Positions 1-8,626 are shown, counted from the first letter of the stretch. The stretch is DNA of 64,000 nt from Candidatus Puniceispirillum sp. (GCA_013822015.1 PNJU01000009.1:1-64000); one strand, 5' to 3'. Translations and numbers: made by a program. Notes: generated from the sequence alone by a model not told the origin.

Positions 1-8
1 TCGCTGCC

Positions 9-2003
9 TTGCGCATGTTTAGATATCCCAGCATAAAAACCAAAGGCGACTTTGAAACGCTGCTGGATACCCACGGCGGGTTTACCTCCCAAGGAAAAAC
101 ACTGGGGGACACACCCCTTTGGACGTTTTTGAAGACTCTCACTCACGCAGATGTGGGCGAACTTGATGTGAAGGCCTTTCCCGTTCACGCGGCAACAGGC
201 GACGGCGACAAGGTGTTTCTCAACATGCTCGCCTACATTAAGGCCGGCTTTCAAGGGAATCCAGCAAATCTGGCGACTGAAGAAGGGCTTAAGAAAACCA
301 TTGCAAAAAGCCCTCAAAGTCGTATGTACCAAGCGTCCCTTTTAAAGGCCGACATCCATATCAACAAGCCTTTGGCGCAGCATGTGGCCCTCTGGGACAA
401 GATTTTGGATACCTTTGACAACCTTACGCTCATGGAGCTTGAGCTGGCTGCACAACACTATTCTATGTGGGGCCTATCAATGGAAGATCCGGAAACGAAA
501 GCGGCATATCTTCTTAAAAGCGTACACCTTGCCCAGCAGAGTCTGGATATGACGGACAAGCCCACCCGCGAGCAGCTTTGTCTGGCTAGCGCCGCTTATT
601 GTAAGGCAATCAGTGTCACAGCGGACGAGACAAAAGCGGGCATGATCTCACGCGCTGTGAACCTCGTTGACGCGCTCTTTAAAAATCATACAGACATTCC
701 CGCCCATGATTATGTGAACGCCGCAAGTATTTACCGTGCAGCTTTTTTGGCAAGCCAAACGCCGGAAGAACAATTTTTCTACGCAGAGAAACTGCGTCAC
801 CGGTGGGATCGTTACTTCTTGCCAGCTAACGGCTTTGTATCAAGCAAGCGCGTCCACCGTGAAGCGGCCGTGGACTATTCCTGTGCATTCATCTTTGCCG
901 AGGATGATCTCAACAGAACCCGTTACGCTCAAAAGTCTGCCGACCAGTGGGGCGCGTACCTTGCGCCAACGGCCCCCACACCGGACGATGAAGACCAAGA
1001 AGATGAAGAAATCCCCACGCCAGAAAACCTGCGCATGGCAGCCCAGGTTTTCGACCACGCAGCCATGATGGCCAAAAGCCCTGGCGAACTGTTTATACGT
1101 CTCATGAGCACCGCCAATACCTGGGAGAATTTTATAGCACAAGGGGCCCCATCGCCTGAGGGTTTCAAACATGCAGCCAAAGCCGTTTCTGCCAAAGCCA
1201 TTTTGGTCCAAGGTCCTGAGGAGAAAGCCCGTATTTTCGCCAGTGCTGGCGCAAACTGGGACAAATTCTTGGAAAAATCAGATGTGATTACGCAAGATGA
1301 TATGGTCAGCGCCACACAGGCCTGGAGGTCGGCGGCCACCTTGACATCTGACATCACACAAAAGGCGGCCATCCACCTGAAGATCGCCGGCATGTGGGAA
1401 AGGTTCGAGGAAAAAGCAGCGGACCTGAGTGCCGTAACAAAAAGGCAAATGGCCGTCGACTACGCCTATGGTACCGTGTGTTCCAAGGACAAAGAGATGC
1501 GCCAAAAGTACACCATCAAAAGTGCATCCAACTGGGTAGACTCAGCGCAAATTCTCAAAGAACCCCAGCCGTCAGATCTCGCCCTTATGGCACGGGCCTT
1601 CGCAAACGCAGGCCTTTACACCAGCAACCCTGAAGACCTCGCCAAAAGACTCTCTTACTACACCAAGGCGGCCGAGCTGTGGGAGGCCTTTTGGGCACAA
1701 AAGCCACACGCTTTTGTTAGCGACATGCAAGACAGCGCCCGCCTTTATGCCGTTCTTGTATTACTGACAAAGGATCCAAAAGCTCAAAAAACATATTACA
1801 GTAAAGCAGCCTTTCACTTTGGTGCATATATGCGCTTTGCCGGAGATAAAGCAGATCCTACCTTGATCCCCAGCATGAGCAAGATTTTTGATAAGGTTGC
1901 AAGCTTCTCTCAAGATGAGAAAGAAGTGGCATTTTGCCTTGCGCAAAAGCAAATCCTTGAGGACCTAAAAGCAAAGGCCGCCCCCAAAGCGACCCAGCTT
2001 TAA
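9..2003 (+). CDS. Large protein of about eleven 46-residue helical repeats (possibly 5'-truncated)
   Basis: Not a family I recognise. The 664-residue product consists, from about residue 130 to the end, of roughly eleven degenerate repeats of 44-49 residues. Each has an AAxxY-type first half, a polar turn with P/D and K, and a second half ending like SAxxWDxYL. This pattern predicts paired helices, an alpha-solenoid resembling but not matching TPR. An acidic, proline-containing linker (DDEDQEDEEIPTP) sits near residue 325. No signal peptide is visible. The frame stays open to the window edge, so the true start may lie upstream; TTG at 9 and ATG at 15 are the only starts visible. The next two genes carry five copies of the same repeat, so the three are a tandem paralogue family. 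A protein-binding role is inference only. Confidence 0.75.
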   Translation: MRMFRYPSIKTKGDFETLLDTHGGFTSQGKTLGDTPLWTFLKTLTHADVGELDVKAFPVHAATGDGDKVFLNMLAYIKAGFQGNPANLATEEGLKKTIAKSPQSRMYQASLLKADIHINKPLAQHVALWDKILDTFDNLTLMELELAAQHYSMWGLSMEDPETKAAYLLKSVHLAQQSLDMTDKPTREQLCLASAAYCKAISVTADETKAGMISRAVNLVDALFKNHTDIPAHDYVNAASIYRAAFLASQTPEEQFFYAEKLRHRWDRYFLPANGFVSSKRVHREAAVDYSCAFIFAEDDLNRTRYAQKSADQWGAYLAPTAPTPDDEDQEDEEIPTPENLRMAAQVFDHAAMMAKSPGELFIRLMSTANTWENFIAQGAPSPEGFKHAAKAVSAKAILVQGPEEKARIFASAGANWDKFLEKSDVITQDDMVSATQAWRSAATLTSDITQKAAIHLKIAGMWERFEEKAADLSAVTKRQMAVDYAYGTVCSKDKEMRQKYTIKSASNWVDSAQILKEPQPSDLALMARAFANAGLYTSNPEDLAKRLSYYTKAAELWEAFWAQKPHAFVSDMQDSARLYAVLVLLTKDPKAQKTYYSKAAFHFGAYMRFAGDKADPTLIPSMSKIFDKVASFSQDEKEVAFCLAQKQILEDLKAKAAPKATQL

Positions 2004-2018
2004 AGGAAGGTGTACCCC

Positions 2019-2043
2019 GTGGGCGCTGATTTTCGGCGCCCAC
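2019..2043 (+). terminator. Hairpin between repeat-protein genes 1 and 2
   Basis: GTGGGCGC and GCGCCCAC form a perfect 8-bp stem with a 9-nt loop, 15 bp after the stop codon of the first repeat protein. No T-run follows, so it may be a weak or Rho-assisted terminator, or an mRNA-stabilising hairpin, rather than a classical intrinsic terminator. Confidence 0.4.
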
Positions 2044-2136
2044 TGCGTACAGCCCCAACGACAGAGGCCCTTGACCCGGAGGGGCGACCTCTATACCAAG
2101 GACGGTATCATCACCTGTATTTATTGGGGAAACTAA

Positions 2137-2970
2137 ATGAAAGCCGCCCACCTGGGGCTTATGAGCCTTTTAGCAAGCGCCACACTGCTGGCAAGCTTTG
2201 AAGAGCGTCTTGACACATCACCTGCACCGGTGACCGGCGCGCCCGCCCGTCCCATGGACCTTGAGGCACTCAGGCAGTCGGCCCAAACTTGCTCGTCCCA
2301 AGCCATGGGCGCACAAAGCTTCGATCAAAAAGCGAGCCTTTATGCTGCCTCAGCCCAGATATGGCAAGTCATTTTGAAAAACACCGCCAATCCAAGTGAC
2401 GCGGAAGCGGCAACACCCATGGCCCACTACGCCAACGCGGCGACCTTTACCGCATGTCCAGACACACGCGCCCGTTACTGGAAAAGGGCCAATGCCTTGT
2501 GGGACGTGTACTTCACACAGTTTGAAAATCCTCCCGCCTTTACCTTAAGAAGCGCCGCGTGGTGCGCCCACAGTGCGGCTGATTTTTCCAGCGAGAAGGT
2601 CAGGATCTCCCTCCACCAACGAAGCATTGATCTTTGGGACAGGTACCTGAAAAACAGCCACATCCCCGCGGCCTTCATCTTTGAGCAAGCCGCAACAAGT
2701 TACTGGGACGCACGCCTATACACGCAAGATCCTGAGCAACAAGAAGAGCTTGCCATAAAATGCGCCAAGGTTTGGAATCTGTGTGATATCCATTTCGGTC
2801 CCTTAAGTTGGGCGCAACGCCATGGGGCTATTCTTGCCTGCGACACAGTTGTCTCCCTGACGCAAAAGGAAGACATCAGGCAAGTCTACCGCCAAAGAAG
2901 CGCTCAGTTTCAGGCGGGCCAAAGCGCCCATGCCTCAGTCAGTCAAGAGGGTACGGTGGCAAGTGAGTGA
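2137..2970 (+). CDS. Exported five-repeat protein, paralogue of its neighbours
   Basis: 277 residues. The ATG has a GGGGA Shine-Dalgarno about 6 nt upstream. The N-terminus is a signal-peptide-like segment (MKAAHLGLMSLLASATLLAS) with no lipobox cysteine, so export to the periplasm or beyond is expected. From about residue 42 it carries five repeats of 44-48 residues with the AAxxY...W(D/E)xY pattern of the upstream 664-residue protein. The next gene is a close duplicate: the signal-peptide region is nearly identical at DNA level, and both mature N-termini have a DLEALRQ(S/C)AQ motif. Function unknown. The family is distinguished by a conserved tryptophan near the end of each repeat. Confidence 0.75.
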   Translation: MKAAHLGLMSLLASATLLASFEERLDTSPAPVTGAPARPMDLEALRQSAQTCSSQAMGAQSFDQKASLYAASAQIWQVILKNTANPSDAEAATPMAHYANAATFTACPDTRARYWKRANALWDVYFTQFENPPAFTLRSAAWCAHSAADFSSEKVRISLHQRSIDLWDRYLKNSHIPAAFIFEQAATSYWDARLYTQDPEQQEELAIKCAKVWNLCDIHFGPLSWAQRHGAILACDTVVSLTQKEDIRQVYRQRSAQFQAGQSAHASVSQEGTVASE

Positions 2971-3037
2971 CCTGCGTGCATTGACCCGCACGCGCAGCAT
3001 GCTTAGAATTTCCTGCACTCACTTTTTGGACAAAAAA

Positions 3038-3844
3038 ATGAAACCTTGCCTGCGCCTTGCGCTCCTGAGTCTTTTCACAAGCGCCACACTGTTGGCAAGC
3101 TTTGAAGAAAGTTCCCAGCCTGCACCAAGGACCCACACTGCTGCTCGCCCCGTGGATCTGGAAGCACTCAGGCAGTGTGCGCAGATCACTTGGGACCAAG
3201 CGCTTTTCGCCCAAGATCCCCATATCAAGTGCGCTCTGTACGGGGCGAACGCCCAAACGTGGGAAGTGATTTTGCGCGAGATCCACGCCCCAAGGGAAGA
3301 AGAGGCGATCATTCCAGGCCTTCATTACGGACATGCGGTCCATTTTGCGCGCAGCGCACTGGATAAGATATTCTATAGCGCCAAGGCCAACACCTTTTGG
3401 GAGGACTACCTTAAGCGCGTCCCCAATCCAATGCATGATGTCCTGCGACGCGCTGCCTGGAGCGCCCACGAGATGGCCCTTGTCACTGAAAACCCCACGC
3501 AAAAAGCTGCCCTTATGGCCAGGTGCGTTGAGCTATGGGAAAGGTACATCAACGCCCCCGGCCAGACCGTGTTGGGAGCGCCGCTCCAGCAGGCTGCCCG
3601 AAGCTTTTACCGCGCCCTGTTCTTTGCCCAAACCCCCGCACGCAAGGCATACCTAGCCCTTCAAAGCGCCCGGGCATGGGACCGGTACTTCAACCAGCAA
3701 CTACGTCCTGACGACGAGAAAACCTTCGAGGATGCGGCAAAGGCCTACGACGCCGTCGTCTCATTTGCCCAAGATTCCGTCATTCGCGATACCTACCGCC
3801 AAAAAGGGTCCCTGATGGGTGTGGTTTTCCCAAAAAATTCATAA
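3038..3844 (+). CDS. Exported five-repeat protein, tandem duplicate
   Basis: 268 residues from the ATG at 3038. The frame is open back to about 2930, but the signal peptide (MKPCLRLALLSLFTSATLLA) and alignment with the preceding paralogue put the start here. The mature part has five repeats of the 46-residue type, for example AKANTFWEDYLKRVPNP and LQSARAWDRYFNQQLRP. It lies 67 bp after the previous stop. The pair looks like a tandem duplication that has diverged mainly in surface residues while keeping the A/Y/W skeleton. Function unknown; a secreted or periplasmic scaffold or host-interaction factor is a guess. Confidence 0.75.
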   Translation: MKPCLRLALLSLFTSATLLASFEESSQPAPRTHTAARPVDLEALRQCAQITWDQALFAQDPHIKCALYGANAQTWEVILREIHAPREEEAIIPGLHYGHAVHFARSALDKIFYSAKANTFWEDYLKRVPNPMHDVLRRAAWSAHEMALVTENPTQKAALMARCVELWERYINAPGQTVLGAPLQQAARSFYRALFFAQTPARKAYLALQSARAWDRYFNQQLRPDDEKTFEDAAKAYDAVVSFAQDSVIRDTYRQKGSLMGVVFPKNS

Positions 3845-3873
3845 ACACAAGGGACATCGTTTGCTGACCTCTG

Positions 3874-3973
3874 TAGCTAGAACAGTTTAATGTGATAACA
3901 GAAAACGAGGCAAGCGACGTGAGGGATACACGAGCCACGAGTGACGCATTATCAAATGATAAGGGTTCGGCTA
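3874..3973 (-). mobile_element. MITE-like element, copy A
   Basis: About 100 bp that match, in inverted orientation, the element at 6435-6537. The first 28 bases (TAGCTAGAACAGTTTAATG and on) are identical to the reverse complement of the other copy's end. The opposite end reads GTTCGGCTA. The termini form imperfect inverted repeats (TAGCTAGAAC / TAGCCGAAC). A TA follows the right end; the left flank is TG, so one side of the presumed TA duplication has decayed. No coding capacity. It sits between the repeat-protein genes and uup. Confidence 0.7.
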
Positions 3974-4034
3974 TATTTGAAAAAAGCGCCAAAATTTGCT
4001 AGTGATCGTCTATGTTTCATCTGGTAGATAACCC

Positions 4035-5840
4035 ATGCGCGCCCCACCCCTTGTGACTTTAACTGGTATCTCCCACGCCTTTGGGACCAAAACCCTGTTT
4101 GACCAGGCAGAGCTGTCCATCGGTCAGGGTGAGCGCATTTGCCTTGTGGGACGCAACGGGGCAGGTAAATCGACCCTGCTTAAAATCATCGCGGGCATCG
4201 TCGAACCCGAGGGCGGTACGCGCTTTGTCAAACCTGGCGTGCGGGTGGCTTACCTTCCCCAAGAGCCGGTCATTCCCGAAGGTCTTCAGGTTTCGGACTA
4301 TATCGCCCAGGGGTTGGGGGAGGAAAACCGTGATAGTCACTACATGGTGGACGCGGCTATTGCCTCCGTACGTCTTGACGCAAAAAGCGTTGTCGCCACC
4401 CTGTCCGGCGGCGAAAAAAGACGCGCCGCCATTGCGCGAGCCCTTGTGGGGGAGCCTGATATTTTGTTGCTCGACGAGCCCACAAACCATCTTGATCTGC
4501 CCACCATTGAATGGCTGGAGGAGGTGCTGGGCGCCTTCCAAGGCGGCTTTGTGATCATCAGCCATGACCGGATGTTCCTCAACCATTTGACTAAAACGAC
4601 GCTGTGGGTCGACCGCGGCATTGTGAGGCGCATGGACAAAGGGTTCTGCGACTTCGATGCGTGGAGCGATACTATACTTGCCCAGGAAGATACGGAGCGT
4701 AAAAAACTCGACAAGCTCATTGCCCAGGAAACCCTGTGGTCCCGCCAAGGGATCAGTGCGCGTAGAAAGCGCAACCAGGGGCGACTGCGCAAACTAGACG
4801 CCCTGCGCACCACGCGCGCCCAACAGATTCAGCGCACAGGCGCCGTACAGCTGACGGCCGAAAGCGGTGGGGCGTCCGGCGCCCTGGTGATCGAAGCCAA
4901 GAAGATCGCCAAGTCTTATGGGGAGCGCACCATTATCCGGGAATTCTCCACTCGCATCATGCGCGGAGACCGGGTGGGGATTATCGGCCCTAACGGCGCT
5001 GGCAAAACAACGCTCCTGCGTATGCTCACGGGAGATCTTGCGCCCGACAAGGGATACGTGAAGCTGGGCACAAATCTCACCCCTGCCTACCTTGACCAGG
5101 GACGCCTGCAGCTAGACGGCGAGACATCGCTGTGGGCCACCCTTTCTGAGTCTGGCACAGACCAGGTCATGGTGCGGGGAAAGCCGCGCCATGTGGTCAG
5201 TTACCTGCGCGACTTTCTTTTTGAGGAGGCCCAGGCGCGCAGCCCCGTGAAGAGCTTGTCCGGCGGTGAGCGCAACAGGCTGCTGCTCGCCAAAGCGCTG
5301 GCACAGTTTTCTAACCTCCTCATTCTCGACGAGCCCACCAATGACCTTGACATGGAGACCCTAGATCTTTTGCAGGAAATGCTCGATGACTATGACGGTA
5401 CCCTTTTGCTGGTCAGCCATGATCGAAGTTTTCTTGACCGGGTCGTGGCGTCCACCATTGTGATTGAGGAAGATGGGAGCGCGCGCGAGTACGCAGGCGG
5501 CTACAGCGACTATATGAGCCAGCGTCCGGCGCCAGCAGCGCCGGCCCCCAAAAAAGCGGCAAAGGAAAAAGAGGCGCCCCAACGGGAAAAACAAGTCAAG
5601 AAGTTGACTTACCAAGACCAGCGCGCCCTAGAGCTTTTGCCACAAAAAATGACGAACTTAGAGGAAACCATTGCCCAGTTGAGCGCGATTTTGGAGGAAG
5701 CAGACCTTTTCACCAAACAGCCAACTATCTTTTTAAAAACGGCCGAGAAGCTTGACCAAGCGCGCCTAGAGCTTGAGGCATGTGAGTCCGAATGGCTACG
5801 CCTTGAGATGCTGCGCGAGGAAATCGATGCAGGCAAGTAA
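4035..5840 (+). CDS. uup: ABC-F family ATPase, Uup-like
   Basis: 601-residue cytosolic protein with two ABC ATPase domains and no membrane segments, the ABC-F architecture. Domain 1 has Walker [10 protein letters not shown] near residue 40, signature LSGGE near 122 and Walker [12 protein letters not shown] near 145. Domain 2 has GPNGAGKTT near 317, LSGGE near 408 and [11 protein letters not shown] near 430. A charged inter-domain linker lies between them. The C-terminal tail (about 515-600), rich in K/E and coiled-coil-like with the K-L-(T/S)-Y-x-(D/E)-Q motif, is typical of Uup. ABC-F proteins act on ribosomes; Uup is also linked to precise excision of transposons and to DNA junctions. It is flanked by the two inverted MITE copies. 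Confidence 0.9.
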   Translation: MRAPPLVTLTGISHAFGTKTLFDQAELSIGQGERICLVGRNGAGKSTLLKIIAGIVEPEGGTRFVKPGVRVAYLPQEPVIPEGLQVSDYIAQGLGEENRDSHYMVDAAIASVRLDAKSVVATLSGGEKRRAAIARALVGEPDILLLDEPTNHLDLPTIEWLEEVLGAFQGGFVIISHDRMFLNHLTKTTLWVDRGIVRRMDKGFCDFDAWSDTILAQEDTERKKLDKLIAQETLWSRQGISARRKRNQGRLRKLDALRTTRAQQIQRTGAVQLTAESGGASGALVIEAKKIAKSYGERTIIREFSTRIMRGDRVGIIGPNGAGKTTLLRMLTGDLAPDKGYVKLGTNLTPAYLDQGRLQLDGETSLWATLSESGTDQVMVRGKPRHVVSYLRDFLFEEAQARSPVKSLSGGERNRLLLAKALAQFSNLLILDEPTNDLDMETLDLLQEMLDDYDGTLLLVSHDRSFLDRVVASTIVIEEDGSAREYAGGYSDYMSQRPAPAAPAPKKAAKEKEAPQREKQVKKLTYQDQRALELLPQKMTNLEETIAQLSAILEEADLFTKQPTIFLKTAEKLDQARLELEACESEWLRLEMLREEIDAGK

Positions 5841-6247
5841 ACCGATTCAATCTGCAGGCGCACTGTGATAAAGTCTGCTTGTACAATGAGGCTTAAAACC
5901 AATGTTAATTAAGGCATTCCTGCCTAAAGCTTCTATGGAAGCTATCAATAGAAGCTTTATCCCTGGGATTTTTCGGCGTTCAGAAGTCTCGTATCACACG
6001 ATGAGCGTATGCCCATAAGCCCCAACAGTCAGAATTGGGCCACTTTCTGGGCAGCTGTGCCAACCTGACGTCTTTCGTGCGCCCTTCAATGTGCTGCCAA
6101 GGTCGCCGATAAGAACAACACCTACACACCTCATTTTCATTGAACGGATTGAGCCCCATGCGGTATATTCTCAATCATTCCCGAAGCCGCGGCCTGAATC
6201 TCATATTCAGTGCGCCCGTGCACGTGAGCTGAAAGGAAATGACTCCA
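5841..6247. other. Intergenic stretch of about 400 bp without a supported gene
   Basis: No convincing coding sequence on either strand. A 64-codon minus-strand frame at 5980-6174 matches nothing I recognise. The stretch holds a perfect 12-bp inverted repeat at 5925-5959 and then leads into the uracil-DNA-glycosylase pseudogene, with an AAAGGA Shine-Dalgarno at 6233-6237. Confidence 0.6.
5925..5959. terminator. Perfect 12-bp hairpin downstream of uup
   Basis: TAAAGCTTCTAT and ATAGAAGCTTTA form a perfect 12-bp stem around an 11-nt loop, 85 bp after the uup stop. There is no strong T-run, so its role as a terminator is uncertain. It could also be part of another small palindromic element, given the MITEs nearby. 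Confidence 0.4.
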
Positions 6248-6932
6248 ATGCCGAATTCATCTGAGACTCTCCTGAAAGAAGTCAGAGCTTGCACACTTTG
6301 CAAATCCTTATTGCCCAAGGAACCGCGCCCTATTCTTCAGTACTCTGAGTCAGCACAGATATCAATCGCCGGCCAAGCTCCAGGAATCCGTGCACATGAT
6401 TCGGGTATGCCATTTAATGATCCCAGTGGAGATATAGCCGAACCATTATAATTTGATAATGCGCGTCTGGCCGCTCGTGTATACTTATACACGTCGCTTT
6501 CCTCGTATCCTGTTATCACATTAAACTGTTCTAGCTATAGACTTCGCCAGTGGATGGGAGTTGATCGGGAAACTTTTTACAACCCCTGCACAATTGCCTT
6601 TTTGCCCGTGGGTTTTGTTACCCCGGCACCGGCCCCACGGGCGACTTCCCCCCAGATCGGAGTGCGCAGCTTCTTGGAGAGAAAAATTGCCAAACCAACT
6701 ACCCAACATAGAACTTACTCTTGTCATTGGTCAATATGCTCACAAATGGCACATCAACAGCACGAAAAGTTTGAGTGAAACCGTTCGTTCTTTTGAAGAT
6801 TATTGGCTCTCTATTTTTCCTCTCCCCCACCCCAGCCCGCGCAATAATAGGTTTTTGAAGAAAAATCCATGCTTTGAAGAAGATGTCCTGCCACGCCTCA
6901 AAAAGAGGGTCTCAGAAATTTTGTCTAATTAA
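6248..6932 (+). pseudogene. Uracil-DNA-glycosylase family protein, disrupted by a MITE and frameshifts
   Basis: The pieces match uracil-DNA-glycosylase-superfamily proteins. The N-terminus has VRACTLCKSLLP and AGQAPGIRAHDSGMPFNDPSGD; the later parts have WMGVDRETFYNP, LPPRSEC, LTLVIGQYAHKW and PLPHPSPRNNRFLKKNP, the last being the family's C-terminal catalytic-loop region. The frame is broken after PSGD by the insertion at 6435-6537. Deleting the element plus one TA restores GAT-AGA-CTT (Asp-Arg-Leu) perfectly in frame. Two further one-base frame changes follow, one in the T-run near 6613 and one in the C-run near 6650. The start is set at ATG 6248, about 10 nt after AAAGGA. With three lesions the gene is almost certainly dead. 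Confidence 0.9.
6435..6537 (+). mobile_element. MITE-like element, copy B, inserted at TA
   Basis: 103 bp flanked by a TA duplication (6433-6434 and 6538-6539). The ends are TAGCCGAACC and GTTCTAGCTA, imperfect terminal inverted repeats. It interrupts the uracil-DNA-glycosylase family gene. Removing the element and one TA gives an intact reading frame, so insertion boundaries and target duplication can be read directly. An internal palindrome (CGTGTATA-CT-TATACACG) lies at 6476-6493. TA target duplications are typical of IS630/Tc1-mariner-mobilised elements. No transposase of that family is visible in the window. Copy A lies inverted at 3874-3973. Confidence 0.85.
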
Positions 6933-6999
6933 TCAAAAAATAACCTTTTGACCATACCCTATCAATGCTCCTCACTCTTACCAAGAGATAATTTTGCCC

Positions 7000-7602
7000 A
7001 TGCATGCCTTTGATGCCATTTACCAACGTCGTGCCATCCGGCATTTTGATCCAACACATCGATTTACAAAGGAAGAGTTTGATCAACTTATTGAACTAGG
7101 TATGCAAGCCCCCTCATCCTTTAACTTACAACACTGGCGCGTTGTGAATGTCACGGATCCTGACCTTCGTAAACAAGTCCGTTCAGCCGCCTGGGATCAG
7201 GCACAAGTGACCGATGCATCCCTTTTATTTGTGATCACAACAGACATCAAAGTTTGGCAAAAAAACCCTGGATACTACCTTCGCAATGCGCCTAAAGAAG
7301 CGCAGGGTATTTTGCTCCCCCTGATTGCCCCCTTTTATGAAGGAAAAGATCAATTACAGCGCGATGAAGCCATGCGTTCAGTTGGACTTTTCATGCAAAC
7401 GCTGATGATTGCGGCAAAAGCTATGGGCTATGACTCCTGCCCAATGATCGGTTTTGACCCCGGGAAAGTTGCTGAATTGATTCACCTACCAGCAGATCAT
7501 GCCATCGGAGCCCTTTTGACCATCGGAAAACGGGTAAAGGATGCACACCAAAAGTCTGGATACGTTGATAAATCAACGATGCTTATTGAAAATCATTTTT
7601 AG
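7000..7602 (+). CDS. Nitroreductase family protein
   Basis: 200-residue flavin-dependent nitroreductase-fold protein, probably a cytosolic FMN-binding NAD(P)H oxidoreductase; the substrate is not predictable. The N-terminal DAIYQRRAIRHFD matches the family's FMN phosphate-binding RRSxRxF region. QAPSSFNLQHWR is the conserved PS-N-QPW-type segment, and AAKAMGYDSCPM plus the late GALLTIGKR match the C-terminal FMN-binding block. ATG 7000 is preferred over TTG 6994 because AGAGA at 6984-6988 gives normal spacing. It is followed after 20 bp by an SDR gene, probably co-transcribed. Both genes are AT-richer than their surroundings and sit between a MITE-hit pseudogene and an IS remnant, suggesting acquisition by transfer. 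Confidence 0.9.
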   Translation: MHAFDAIYQRRAIRHFDPTHRFTKEEFDQLIELGMQAPSSFNLQHWRVVNVTDPDLRKQVRSAAWDQAQVTDASLLFVITTDIKVWQKNPGYYLRNAPKEAQGILLPLIAPFYEGKDQLQRDEAMRSVGLFMQTLMIAAKAMGYDSCPMIGFDPGKVAELIHLPADHAIGALLTIGKRVKDAHQKSGYVDKSTMLIENHF

Positions 7603-7622
7603 TTACCCATTGGAGGATGATC

Positions 7623-8336
7623 ATGACATACGATAACAAAGTAATTTTTGTAAGCGGGGCAAATCGGGGAATTGGAAAAGCAATCGTTGAGGCTTTATTG
7701 AAGCACAATGTCCAAAAAGTTTACGCAGCAGCACGCCATTTAGAAAACCTTTCCTTTCAAGATGCTCGTGTTGTGCCAGTGCAGCTGGACATCACAAACC
7801 CTGTACAGGTTAGAAATGCTGCGCAGTTGGCTCAGGACACGGATATTCTCATCAACAATGCAGGCGCACTGGCCTTTGCACCAATTGTGGCCGGAAAAAT
7901 CGATGATATAGTCAGCGACATGCAAGTTAACTTTTTTGGCACGGTCAATATGATCCAATCATTTGCCCCAGTGATTGAAAAAAAAGGGGGCGGCGCCATA
8001 GCCAACCTGATTTCCATCGTCGGACTTGCTCCTATGGTGGGTGCTGCAGGATATTGTGCATCGAAATCGGCATTATTTTCGGCAACCCAAGCTATGCGTA
8101 CGGAGCTCAAACCCAAACACATCAGTGTCCACGGCATTTTTCCCGGCCCCATTGACACCCGTATGGCAAAGGATTTTAATTTTCCGAAAGCAAGCGCTGA
8201 CATCACTGCAGAAAACATCATCGGTGGGATTGCAGCCGGTCATGAGGACATATTCCCTGATCCGATGTCGAAGGATCTGAGTCAGCTTTGGGCCAAAAAT
8301 CCAAAAGATTTGGAAAAGCAGTTTGCGACAATGTAG
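7623..8336 (+). CDS. Short-chain dehydrogenase/reductase (SDR)
   Basis: 237-residue classical SDR with a Rossmann fold. The cofactor motif SGANRGIG (TGxxxGIG variant) is near residue 10, NNAG near 77, the catalytic Ser in NLISIVG, and the YxxxK pair in YCASKSALF. The following PGPIDTRM fits the substrate-loop region. NAD(P)-dependent alcohol/ketone oxidoreductase activity is expected; the substrate is unknown. ATG 7623 is chosen because GGAGG at 7612-7616 directly abuts ATG 7617 but is 6 nt from 7623. It is the second gene of a two-gene unit with the nitroreductase. Codon use is AT-richer than the flanking chromosome. Confidence 0.92.
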   Translation: MTYDNKVIFVSGANRGIGKAIVEALLKHNVQKVYAAARHLENLSFQDARVVPVQLDITNPVQVRNAAQLAQDTDILINNAGALAFAPIVAGKIDDIVSDMQVNFFGTVNMIQSFAPVIEKKGGGAIANLISIVGLAPMVGAAGYCASKSALFSATQAMRTELKPKHISVHGIFPGPIDTRMAKDFNFPKASADITAENIIGGIAAGHEDIFPDPMSKDLSQLWAKNPKDLEKQFATM

Positions 8337-8413
8337 TTGGTGCGTCAATTCACGTGTCTTGGATTACGTTTAAGCCTTTTTGACATATTATCTCATGCAT
8401 AACTTCAATCAGT

Positions 8414-8575
8414 CTACAAGATGTGAATGCTGTAGGCGCTGAGCAGTCTGTTATCTTGCGCAGGGCGGCTAACAAATCCAGATGCAGCGGGTCTGTGCGG
8501 TGATAAAAGAGACCATAGGCGATCGGATATGTCGTGCCATCTATGCACCTGCACCTGATACCTCCATGGAGGCAT
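8414..8575 (-). pseudogene. IS5-family transposase N-terminal remnant
   Basis: Reading the minus strand from ATG at 8573-8575 gives a 53-codon frame with WHDISDRLWSLLSPHRPA and, after a short gap, RPAQDNRLLSA, ending at TAG 8414. This matches the start of IS5-type transposases, which begin with (W/R)HDISDxxW...LLP and continue with (R)AxDNRLFxNAVLWILRTG. Everything after the DNRL block is missing, so this is a degenerate insertion-sequence fragment. It lies between the SDR gene and tRNA-Lys. Recognised by eye only; no terminal inverted repeats were identified. Confidence 0.65.
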
Positions 8576-8626
8576 GGCTTTGTTATATTTTAAATTCGAC
8601 GATCTTATCTAGAAAAAAAGAGTTTG

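Noticed and set aside
5980-6174. 64-codon minus-strand frame downstream of uup
   Set aside because: No family resemblance, no Shine-Dalgarno, odd composition; treated as non-coding.
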